Source of the DNA: Coffea arabica
Taxonomy: Eukaryota; Streptophyta; Magnoliopsida; Gentianales; Rubiaceae
Assembly (NCBI RefSeq): GCF_036785885.1
Contig: NC_092326.1
Coordinates: 1,860,001 to 1,924,000 of the forward strand
Length of the DNA: 64,000 bases
Direction of reading: 5' to 3'
Part shown: piece by piece, positions 47,280-58,270 of the stretch
How positions within the stretch are numbered: the first letter of the stretch is position 1
Layout of the letters: each line of letters opens with the position of its first letter
Position numbers and translations under genes: made by a program
The notes under the pieces: model-generated
The model's input: the letters and a program-made list of their open reading frames with translations, nothing else
Told to the model about the DNA's origin: nothing
Databases searched by the model: none

Positions 47280-50200
47280 TGTGATGCCCCCACTTCTCCC
47301 AAGGGTAAACCTAAGGGTATCGGCAGGACGCCTGCCTAACTCTTGCTAGGACTCACTACAAGACGAACTCAAACTTATGGATAACAATCAACAATAATAG
47401 TCAAAATGACAAAGAAAAGGTCGCTTCCTTAATAAGTATTCAATTCCTACATTACAAGATACCAAGTACATCACTTTCCCCAAATACACAACTTTCAAAA
47501 GTCATCTAATCAATTACATTCAAAACCCTAATCAAAAGTGTATCAAGTCGAATTCTCCATAATTCTTTCTATTTCGGCTCCTGTTAAGGAAAACAAATAT
47601 AATGAGACGGGCTAATGCTCAGTGAAGCCAAGAAAAACAGGCAAAACACATAGTTCAAATAACGATAGCACTTATATGAGAATTATAGCTATAACATTTA
47701 AGTAGTTCACAACTAACAATAAAACATACTTGATAAGGATACGGAATCTCTCAAGAGTTATATTCCACTTGCTCTGCCAATGCTCGATCCAATATTTCCA
47801 CGAGCTAATAACTCCGTCAACCGGGTAGATTATAGGTCCGTAGAATCCCATTTACTTTGCACTTCCGATCACTGTCACACCCCCTGCTTCGGGCCTGCAC
47901 TTCTATTATATAAGGCAATACTACTCGAGTATGCCAAATGAGATATCTCAAATAGATCAAATTTATACAATTTTTTTCTCATGGCTCACTAAAATTCATG
48001 ACCAAGACCATGCCGGCTCGAATCGTAAAATCGGCCGATGAGTTTGGGCGTCCCCCACTATTATCAATATAAGTCGATGAGATTCACTCCAATCGACATT
48101 GATTCAAACATAGTATGATTCACTATTGCAACACTTCACTTTATTCACTTAGCAAATTCACTTCATATAATTCAATATATAATTGATTTAAAAGAGAACG
48201 TGTGCGGTAAAGTACATACTCGACTCCGCACTTTCACAATACTCAATTAATGAGAACATTTAAGCATGTAGCAACACTCCATACACTTGACACTCACCAA
48301 GTCAAAAAGTGAGTAAGTGAGCAAATAAGTCTTTTGTGGTCGCTTCGAGATTCTCTTCAAGATCCTCTTGAGCGCCTGAAAAAATGACAATTATCTATCA
48401 CTCACAAATACTTACAAATCCCTTGCCAAACAAGAAAGAATGCATACGTGCGCAATACTAAGATAATGTTGTAAAAGAACTTTAATATCTCAAAAATCGA
48501 GATTCAAAAGTGAGGATTTAAATTCACAAGAGAAACTTGCATCCTCCATGAAGATGAGTTTAAAACGGATGATCGATATCAAAAGACAACGAAAAGTTCT
48601 CAAAAGCTCATTTTCCAAGAAATCATGAATTTTCAGTTTTATGTGATAAACTTGGTAAAATCAGATCTTGAGTTCGGTACATCCAAATGTGGAAAAACTT
48701 TATTCCGTTGGAAACTAGATCCAAAGTACTTAAAGTTCCTAGAAGATACTTTTCCAAAATTCTAAACGAAAAGCACTCATTTTTCAACTCAAAGTTTCAG
48801 CTCCAAGAGGACAAGTTTGAACCAGTCTTGGTTTTTCAGCCATTTTTGGAAATTCGCCAAAATTCATAGAAAATGAATCAGTCTTTGAAATTCATAACAC
48901 AATAAGAGTTTCAAATAAGATTTCAAATCCAACAAACAGAAATAAATTCGGAGTTTCGATCATCAAGATATAATAGCCTAAAATCGGTTAATTTTCACTA
49001 CTCGAACAGTGAATTTCCAAATTTGAAGAGCAATGTTTGAGGCATCATTTGGATATTGAAATGGTATTGAATTTATACTAAATTTGTTACACTTAAACTT
49101 CCATATGTGGACTTCCTCCCTATCAAATTATAGGCAAAAACTCAAACGAGAAGACAGTTAACAAAACAACTAAAGTTTATGAAATTGTCAAAGCAAATCT
49201 GCCAACTCACTCTTTCTTTCTTTCCAAAGGTTTTTGTCCAATGAAATCAATCCCAAATCACTCCATTTTTGAAACCAAGGTTCCAGAAACATTTTATAAG
49301 CAATTGACACAAAAATTTTCGAGCAAAACATCCCAAAACCAGTTTCATGCTTTGTTGCACTTTTGAAATCAGACCACATCTCACTCAATACAAACTCAAA
49401 TTGGGAATGGTTCATGGCGTTGGAAACTAGGTTCAAAAGCAACATTTCATCAGAAAGGTTCATTTCAAAATCAGTTCACCAGTAATAGAAAATTAAGCCA
49501 GAATATAAAGCTTCTCTATTCCTCTCGGACAGAGAGTCACAATAGGACAGCCAATTTGTTAAATCACTACAGTTCACTCAGTTCGAACTAGTAGGTGATT
49601 TTTATACCGTTAGAAAGCTATAAATGTCTAGTTTTAAATGCCGCAAATGGTACTCTATTTTAACTTTTATACAACAAGTTATGATCGAACAAAGAGCTAC
49701 TGTCCGGACCTCCTGATCATAAATTCCAGATTTCTTCCATTTTCGAAAACTATAGTTTTGTGCAACCAAATGAACTAATTTTCGCAAGGCACTTTGTACA
49801 ACAAATATACAACATATATCCATCCATTTCATAGTCAAATAACCGACAAAAATTCAAAATGCAAGCATGATAACCACAGGACAGTTTCGGCCAGCTCACA
49901 TCTCACACCTCTTCGAACTTTCTCTCCAGATTCTAACCATAAATCTCTTGTATAACACATAAACACAACAATCAAGCATTTTAATTCTCAAGTCAACTAC
50001 CTATAATCCACCTCAAAACCGCTAGCTTACAGATTAAAATAAGAATTGAAATTTCTCAAGTCCTCTAACTTATTTCTTGTTTAGGGTTGTAAACCCATGC
50101 AAACTAAGTTTCATTCTTGAAGAAATTAGAAAGATTGAAGAAGGTAAAGGGTTACCTCTTGAACCCTAGATAATACCAGAAATTTTTTCACCACAAAACC

Positions 50201-50729
50201 TCCAAGAAATTCCACAAGATGATGCCTTTCTCGAATCTAGAACTAATCTCCAAGTAGTACGTAATGCCTTTCACTTGTACACCAATCCTCAACTGTAATT
50301 CTTTTAACACTGTATTTACTCACTCTTATGAGTCTGGTATAACTTTTTGAAATCTCCACTTAATCGTACCTACGCGCAATGCGCGAACTTTCTACTCGCA
50401 CGCAATAAGGTGAAATTTTTGAACTCACTCACCTCTAATCCCTCAATTAACTTTTCTTAGTCTACTATTGATCATTCTTAATTTTTCAAGATAATTGTAC
50501 TCTCGAATCGAATATTACATCGAAAAATGTGTATTTGCTATTTCTTGCTAAACAAACCACAGAAAATTTAAATTTACTAACAGGACGTTTTAAAAATATA
50601 ATTGAGACATTGTTCCATGTAAATGGATTTAAAATGGTTGAAATAAACTATTCGGAGAAAACGGGTAAATAATTATTTAAATAAACCAGAAAAATAAGAT
50701 AAGAATAAAAAAATTTTCAGGTTCTCACA
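47280..50729 (-). repeat. LTR C (5' LTR of the composite, outer end intact)
   Basis: Begins TGTGATGCCCCCACTTCTCC after the primer site and ends GGTTCTCACA, so both TG/CA termini are present. It is 3450 bp but lacks about 270 bp near 50266 that LTR A and B retain (ending near 36350 in B), so the family LTR is about 3.7 kb. Its right end lies about 120 bp before the ATG of dioxygenase copy 2, placing an LTR 5' end (reading away from the gene) in its promoter. Confidence 0.8.
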
Positions 50730-50772
50730 TAAACAATGTTGGATTAATGAAACGTCTGGTGCAAAAAAAAAA

Positions 50773-50789
50773 ATATATATATATATATA
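50773..50789. repeat. (AT)n run upstream of dioxygenase copy 2
   Basis: Short AT dinucleotide run after an A tract, 60 bp before the ATG of copy 2. It parallels the (TA)14 run 26 bp before the ATG of copy 1, so a TA-rich leader or core promoter may be ancestral. Confidence 0.6.
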
Positions 50790-50849
50790 CTAGGGATTCA
50801 GTGGATAGATACAAAAATTAGAGCTTTGAAGTTGAAAAGAACCACAGTC

Positions 50850-51802
50850 ATGGATCTGAAGACAAGAAAGCTTGGGGGATCTCTAAAAGTTCCTTTTGTC
50901 CAATAGTTGGCTAAGGAAAATCCCTCTTCTGTTCCAACTGGTTACATATGCCCTGACAAAGACCAATATCCAACCATCTCTAACGGTGGTTCTTTCCACC
51001 AAATACCAGTTGTGGATATGCAATGCTTGTTTAGTTCTGCTATGGAGATAATTGATTTGGAGCTTCAGAAGCTGCATTCTGCTTGCAAGGAGTGGGGTGG
51101 TTTTTTCCAGGTATATATACAAGGATTGAATGTATGACAAACATATATTTGTGTGACAAGCTATTGTATATTTGAAATAGTTTGATTATACAACTTTTTT
51201 ACAAAACTAAATTATCAAGTGTTGTTATTTCGATGTTTGAACCGTCGATTTTGTGTAAGGTTTGAACCCTAACCAACATCCTAGAAATGAACTTTAAATT
51301 CCCCTTGGTGGCCACTAGACCAAAACTTTATGGTTACCTTTTTTAAGGTTTGAGACCATCCTACTTTTTTTTGTATCAAAAAAAAAAAAAAGAAATAATC
51401 TTCAAATGAAATCAAAGTCCTATGAAAAATGAATCCGTTGATGACTTAATCATCTTTTACCTGAATTTTACGAGGGCAAATCAGTTGAAAGTATACATAT
51501 GCTTATGTGTTGTTCCATCCAGACACTATTACCTATGAGAATAACTGTCAGCAGCTGATTAATCATGGAGTTAGCTCTTCATTGCTGGAGAAATTGAAAT
51601 CAGAAGTTCAAGATTTTTTCAATCTGCCGATGGTTGAAAAGAACAAATATGGTCAAGAACCAGGAGATGTAGAAGGATATGGGCAAGCCTTTGTCAAATC
51701 AAAGGAGCAAAAGCTTGACTGGGCTGACATGTTATACATGATCACTCAACCAGAAGATTTAAGAAAACCTCATTTGTTCCCTAAGCTGCCTCTTCCTCTA
51801 AG
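50850..51802 (+). pseudogene. Dioxygenase copy 2: two-exon pseudogene of the SRG1-like 2OGD
   Basis: Exon 1 (50850-51110, 261 bp) and exon 2 (51555-51802, 248 bp, the same size as in copy 1) are bounded by GT/AG and clearly paralogous to 1760-2772. The start reads MDLKTRKLGGSLKVPFVQ, then TAG at 50904-50906 where copy 1 has GAG (Glu). Exon 1 also has one extra Gly codon (EWGGFFQ). Exon 2 is fully open ([15 protein letters not shown] ... LPLPLR). Exons 3 and 4, which carry the iron and 2-oxoglutarate ligands, are not found in the remaining 12 kb, which are full of transposons. A functional product is very unlikely. Confidence 0.88.
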
Positions 51803-52469
51803 GTATATTTGATCAACCATGCACAACACACACAAAACGGGGAATTTAAATCAAGTGTTCTATCTTTAGTCTTGTAATTCTTTAACCATGCAGTTTTAGG
51901 ATAAAAACTATTTTTAACATGAACTAACGTACATAGTATGCTAAAATTTTAGCCAAACTGTATTACTAGTTACTGAACTTTCTTGAATGAAAAAAAAAAA
52001 ATGGATGGCCGAAAAGAGACATTCATGAAAATTTAATGGCCACTGATGCACTTTGCCAGATGGTTTTGATTGAAGCAATTCAATGATACCATTTAATTTA
52101 ATGTTTTCACGTCTATCTAAATTTGAACGCTAATGCATCAGATAGGTGAGATTTTTTAGTAGGCAAAGTTGATTTTCTGTAAAATTATCTACTGAGAAAG
52201 ATAGAATAAAAGAATATGTTAATGTGATAATTTTTAAAGTTAACATTTCAAATTTTTGTTTGGGGAAGTATAAAGATCCAGAAATGGCTTAATACATGAT
52301 GACGAAAGGTCAAGCAAAAAAATAAGCTGAAATGCCAATGAGAAATTAATTACCCTGCCACCCTCCATCCACTATCTTCCAAACCAAATAAAAAGAGAAA
52401 AATATATTTAGAACAACAATATGAATAATTCAAAACATTAACCTATTGTACATATGCTAGTAAGTCCAC
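51803..52469. other. Intron 2 remnant of dioxygenase copy 2
   Basis: AT-rich sequence following the GT donor at 51803. It has no open frame, and I could not align it convincingly with intron 2 of copy 1. Confidence 0.45.
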
Positions 52470-52472
52470 TAA

Positions 52473-53135
52473 GGGTCTGTTTGATAATATAAAAAAGTGT
52501 TGAATCTGAATTTTTTCAGACATTCAGATGTTTTGAGTGTTTGATAAATGAAAATCTATTTCCTGAACTTGTTAAGCAGTGCTGAACCTGTGTGTATTTT
52601 TTTCAGCACAAGAATCCTAACTGAATGCTTAATTCTGATAAGAATCAATAGAATTACTTTAACTGCCTTATCTCATCTACCAAATTTACCCTTGTTTGTT
52701 AATTATATTCAAAATTCTTATCTAATTAAACAACATAATATTATCTATCTACCGATTTTTAGTTTTTCTTTTCTCCCTTTTTAATGACTTTCACTTCTTC
52801 TCCATACTCCTCATATAATATATTTCATCTTTTATATTAATTTGATTTAAAAATAATATTATCATTTTCATACCTAACAATTTTAAACTAATTAAATTAT
52901 AGATTTTATTTCTTTTTTGAATGAAAGGATATAATGGCAAAATTGTCAAATTAAACTTATTAAGCATCCAACTATAAATATTTATCAAATAGTAGAAATA
53001 GGTTTAGTATTAAAATTCAGACATTCATATATTTTTTCAATGTTTAAAATTCAGCAAATTAATTGTTTCAGTATTCAAATTTCAGAATTCAAACTTCAAA
53101 ATTCAGTTTCAGATTCAGTTTTATGAAACGGAACC
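52473..53135. mobile_element. PIF/Harbinger-type (Tourist-like) non-autonomous element
   Basis: The left end GGGTCTGTTTGATAA and the reverse complement of the right end (GGTTCCGTTTCATAA) are terminal inverted repeats flanked by TAA at 52470-52472 and 53136-53138. A 3-bp TAA/TTA duplication with a GGGTCTGTTTG start is typical of Tourist-like elements. Subterminal inverted similarity (TGAATCTGAATTTTTTCAGA against TTCAGATTCAG-like blocks) is visible. At 663 bp it encodes no transposase. Confidence 0.75.
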
Positions 53136-53138
53136 TAA

Positions 53139-53375
53139 GGCTTGAGAAGCTTTCTTTTTACTTTTTGTGAGATTGAGAAAAATAATGACCTGCAAAGAAT
53201 TTCCGTTTGTGTTTTGATCAAAGATGATTTTTTTTAATAAAATATCATATTTTCATTAAAATTTACACTAATGGTAGAAATTATATTATCAAATATATAC
53301 AAATATAAAATAATAGATCTAAAGAAAGGATACTACAGATATGAAGAACAATAAAAAAATACAACATTATAAAGA
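53139..53375. other. Non-coding spacer before LTR D
   Basis: AT-rich. 53229-53300 (AATAAAATATCATATTTTC, AATGGTAGAAATTATATT) is similar, inverted, to 24565-24645, so it probably holds a shared dispersed repeat. Confidence 0.4.
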
Positions 53376-55622
53376 AAGGTCGTTGGATACAATCCTCCAA
53401 ACGACGTCCAAACAGACTCAAATATAGATATCAGATTCAAATATACACAATAGATAGGCAGACAAACAGACAAGAGAACGAGTGTGATAAAGTACACGCT
53501 CGTCTCAAACGGAATAAACAGATAATACAGTTAATTAAATCACAGAGTGCATGTACAGAAACCAAGTTAAGCAACAAATGAGGGGAGTGGTACACTCACC
53601 AGTTCAAGTACGGATACTTCAAAAGTTTTCACTTCAAACTGGCTTTAATCGCCAAGAAACCCTAAAATCATCAAAGTCAAACAATTGAAAGTTTCACATC
53701 CAAAATCGAGTGAACGGAATGTACAAGTGAGGCTCGATTACATGTCGTACGTCTTTCCAGGTTAAGTACTAGTACAGAAGAATAAAATATGACTATTGAG
53801 CAAAAGGTAACAGTTGGTCCTAGGGTTACAAACAACCCTCAAATCCCTTCATTTTTACTAAGATCAACTCAAACTTAAAGGAACCAAACGGCCTAGAAAA
53901 TTGGACAGCATTCCCCCTAAATTTGCTTACTTTTCCAGCCATCATAGCTTCATTGTCTTTCCTCAAGTCAGTCCAATTCAACACATAAGAAATCTCAATA
54001 CAATAGCCCTTCAACTAGGCTCAAGTTCATCCAAACACGAAGCAAGCCCTGGAATGCAACTAGAAATCAAGTTTTTAAAGACAAAAGTTAAATAGCAGGT
54101 TTGGTGTCTCTTAACGGAACAGACACGACTGAAGCTACGCTTATCGGATTGGGGTGCAATTTATACCGTTTCGAAACTAAGACAAGGAGCTAAAACTTTG
54201 ATGAAGAACACTCAGTCCAGTTTGTAGTGTATCTAAGTCAAAATTGCCATTCACAGAACTAGAATCTCACATTCGGGCTGGCTAACCGCCTTATGCGTAA
54301 ATGACAATAACTCAGGCTACCGAAATCAAAACGAGGTGATTCCAGGGGCGTTGGAAAGCTAAGACATATACCTACATTCCTTATGAAGACCTTCAAGGCC
54401 AAATCATGCATTTTCATAGTCACAAATTGAAAACTCCACGAAAATAGAAATCTGGGCGCGAAATAGGGTTCAAGGACAGTCAAGGGTATTTCGGTCAGTT
54501 CACAAGCTACAGTGCTAGGATCGAGCTGAAATTTTGCAGGAAACTAATTTGTACCATTGGCTACAATTTTCATGTTTTGGCCAAAATCTAATTCGTTAAG
54601 GATCAGGGTGAAAAGTCACGGTCAGATTTGGTGAAATGACAACCCTGTTCGCTGAACTCCTACCTAGGCCAGTCTGGGTATTTCCAATTTTTCACAAGCT
54701 ACCAAGCTCAGATTGGGATGAAAATTTACAGGAAACTATAAAACATTATTCTCTATAACTTTTATGTTTTAACCTAAGGCTAATTCGGTCTCTAGCATGC
54801 TCAAAAAAATCCAGACAGAACAGGCCTGTTTGGAACCCTAATCTGGAATTTTAGCTTCAAACCCACAATTTTTCACAACCAATCATTTCCAACACATACC
54901 CACTCCATCTTACACCATAACAAACCATTGATCCATGACTAAACAATAATTTATATATTAAAATAGAAAATCCTCAATAAATAGGAAAATTTGCATATCT
55001 CAACCATAAGTCATGAAATAATCCACAAACTAACATATTCAACCTTTATAAACCTCCAATTCCACATTATTAAGGACAAAAGAGAATTTCCTTGACAACT
55101 TACCTTTGTAACTCCAAGAAACAAGACAACTAGAGCTTGTTCTTCACAAATGGCTCCACACAATACCTTAAACTAGTTTAGCAACTCACTTTTGTGGAGA
55201 ATTTTGAAATTTAAACGGTTGGTTTGTGAGATTCAAGCAAGAAATTGAGGAAACTAGTTGAGAGCTTTCTTTTCTTTTCTTCTAGTGAGGGAGTCGGCCA
55301 AGAGGAGTAGAAACAATATGATGTTTGGGTCAAAATTGAGTATTAGTAAAGGTACGAAATAATGGTCAAAGTCCAAGCTCGAATGAAAAAGTGACACGTG
55401 GCACCTATTAAATTTAGCACTTATCATTTCGTCTCTCCAATACTAATCCATATAGGTAACTTTTAATTACCTCTTATCACCTAGTAAATTAATCCAAGTA
55501 TACAAAACTTAACCTAATTGGCCGAATTTTACCGAACTTTCCGCACTAGCGGGTCCCACGTCCAATATTCACTCCTGTTATTCTTGGTTTTGATGATCAC
55601 AAAGTAATTTGAAATGTTTATA

Positions 55623-55804
<182 letters not shown>

Positions 55805-55956
55805 TGTTATTCTTGGTTTTGATGATCACACAGCACTTTGAAATGTTTATCTAACTTTCTTCAAATATAAGTGTTTTTGCCTATCAAAGAATCAGGTACG
55901 AATATGTCATGAAATGCAAATCAACCAAAAGAAGAAGCAAAAACAGGACACTCATG

Positions 55957-56248
55957 TCGGACGGCCGAAAGGAATCTGTCGGATGTCCGAAAGAATAAAG
56001 AACATCAAGAAGGAAGCTTTGCCGGACGCTCATAAGGAAGCATCGGACGTCCGGAAGGATCAGACACACACCTCGGACGCATATCAACTGCATTGGACGT
56101 CCGAAAAATTCCAAGATGACTTGCCAACTCTCTGCCAACGATCGGACGCTGTGCTGTCGGACGATAAAAACTCATCGGACGTCCGAACTTCAACTTGGCT
56201 GTTTTCGGACGATTGGTTCGGACGATGATTTGGTCATCGGACGTCCGA
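55957..56248. repeat. Cluster of CGGACGTCCG palindromes in the Copia-like LTR
   Basis: Two perfect TCGGACGTCCGA palindromes lie at 56175-56186 and 56237-56248. One-mismatch forms are at 55979-55990, 56043-56054 and 56093-56104, with a TCGGACGGCCGA relative at 55957, and half-sites TCGGACG at about 56073, 56142, 56157, 56205 and 56218. The density is far above background in AT-rich DNA. They probably lie in U3 and could be protein-binding sites or fold in RNA; both are inference. Confidence 0.75.
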
Positions 56249-57045
56249 AAGCCCCAACGGCTAGCTGACTCTTCATCTGCCTTCTATCCGTTGGAAGCAT
56301 TAATGAAGCCCATTTTTGGTCCCCTTTAAAAACAAACTGTTCTGAACCAAGGAAGGACTTTTGCACACTTTGTTTACAAGATCTCAAGAGATATTTTAGC
56401 TAGAAAATAGTCTCCAAAGCTAGATTTGTTCTCTAAGTGGTGTGAATTTCTTGTGAGCTTTTCTCTTGTGGTTGAAAGGTTCATTAGTGTAGCTTTGTTG
56501 AGGGTTATCTGAGTGATTGTAAAACTTCTTAACTTGACTAAGTGAGGCTTAGGGCAAGGAGGAAGTGCTCCCTCCATTGTACATCTAGTTGATCATCTTT
56601 CATCAAAGAGAAGTTGCTCAACCTTGTCATTGGTCTTCAAGTTTGAGGAAAGCTTGGTAGACAATCGGTTTGATATTCTATCTTACTTTTTGTTTAATAA
56701 AATTCTCATTGCATATCTATACTTGTTTTTCTGATCAATATTGCTCTCGTCTTCTAATCTACTTGGTTGATCATTACTAGAAAAGAAGGTAAATTTTTAT
56801 TAAAAAAAAAGTGCATAAATTTGATTAAGATTTTAATCAACCTAATTCACCCCCCTCTTAGGTTGTCTTTGGGCCTTACAACTCCTAATTTCTCATTAAC
56901 TAACTTACACTAGGAAAATGATTTTAAAACTCTTCTCACTTATAAAAGCTCTGGAAAAATCGAAATAGTGGGGTATAATGAAGAGATATGCAGGCGAGGA
57001 AATAAAATAAATAATATAAAATTAGGGCAATTTACGGTCCTCACA

Positions 57046-57229
57046 GAGATCTACCGAACACATCTAAGAAATTTCAGATCTAGTAATCAAAATCTGAAAA
57101 ACTCAAATGTAATAAAAGAAAAATGAAAAAATTATAAAAAATTCTTACTAGGAATCCTTAGGAGAGATTAAAATTCCACTAAAAAATTTAGAAGAGAAGA
57201 AAACTCTCACTAGACAACTTTAAGGAGAA
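57046..57229. other. Non-coding spacer
   Basis: AT-rich sequence between the end of LTR D and the dispersed repeat, with two similar blocks (TTCTTACTAGGAATCCTTAGG and CTCTCACTAGACAACTTTAAGG-like). No gene. Confidence 0.4.
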
Positions 57230-58270
57230 AAGATGACAAGTGTCAAGCCTGTGCAATAATAATTACCTACTCAAGAAAAATACAAATTTAGTACATAGCG
57301 GTGAGTAGGGTCGAATCCACAGGGACTGGGGATAAGTATGGGGGATTTTTGGAAAATATAAAATTACTAACTAGCTAACTAATAGAAATAAACAAGAATT
57401 AAGCAATAACCAATATGACTCTGGCCAAAGGTGCAACTTTTCAGATACGGTTTATTAAACTGATCATCAATCCAAAGATAATTTAATTACTCATTAATAG
57501 ATTGGTTATAATTGTTATACACGCGATAAACAACCTGTCTTTCCTTACTTTTTTGATAGTCAAGATACAACCATTAACTATTTGTCTAATCAAAAAATAA
57601 CCCTAGGTACGACTGTAAGATTTAATTTCTAAATTGCATTAAGAATTAGAAAACCCAACCCTAAGTAACAACATGCTACGAGGGTTTGTTTAAATTAGAT
57701 CATTCATTTTCCTAACATGGAACCAATCACGCTAGTCACCACTGGTATTAATCAATTGAACAATTACAGATTCAATCAATTAATCTGGCAATAGGTTATT
57801 AGGTTAATTTGAATATTGGGCCCTTGACATTCAAATAACAAAATAATTATAAAAAGTTAAACTAGAAAACTTATAAATACTAATGAATAAAAGAAATAAG
57901 TAAAATAATTCGATCTCACAGATGTTTGGAACCGAGTTTTCAAGTTGACCTTCGACTAAATGAGGAACTTAGCCACGTCTCATAGAGAAATTTCCACGTG
58001 AATTAGTAGAATTCATGAATATCAAATTTTGTTCTTAAAACTCTAAAATGTTTCACGCAAGAAGAGTAAAGGCACAAAGAAGGAATTATCTCCTGTCTTG
58101 CGGCCTCGGGACGAAAATGAATAAGAGAAGAATCTCCCTAATCTAAACAATGACTAGTCCCTCATCTCATTGGTTTTTCCACCAAATAAGGAAAACAAAG
58201 AGATAAGGCAACTACTGAAGTTTCCTTCTTTCTTGTTTCCTAATGCTAGTAAACTACTAGTCATGAAAGG
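57230..58270 (+). repeat. Dispersed repeat, longer copy
   Basis: Begins around GACAAGTGTCAAGCCTGTGC and has a GTAGGGTCGAATCCACAGGG block near 57305. 57919-58270 matches window positions 1-356. The unit is truncated at 58270 by the LTR retrotransposon. A TGTCAAGCC start suggests an LTR or similar terminus, but I cannot assign a family. No open frame spans it. Confidence 0.65.

Larger units (their letters stand above)
27140..50734 (-). mobile_element. Retrotransposon composite: three LTRs, two internal parts, plus nested insertions (23,585 bp between 5-bp flanks)
   Basis: The outer boundaries are TGTGACGCC at 27145 and CTCACA ending at 50729, flanked by TAAAT (27140-27144) and TAAAC (50730-50734), a 5-bp duplication with one mismatch. 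The flanks join into sequence like 25600-25640 (AATAATAAACAATAATGTTG), which confirms one insertion locus. Order: LTR A 27145-30417, internal 30418-33064, LTR B 33065-36602, internal 36603-47279, LTR C 47280-50729. Reverse-complemented primer sites beside LTR B and LTR C show minus orientation. Reverse transcriptase, protease and gag remnants in the internal parts indicate Ty3/gypsy. None of it is coding-competent. Confidence 0.82.
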
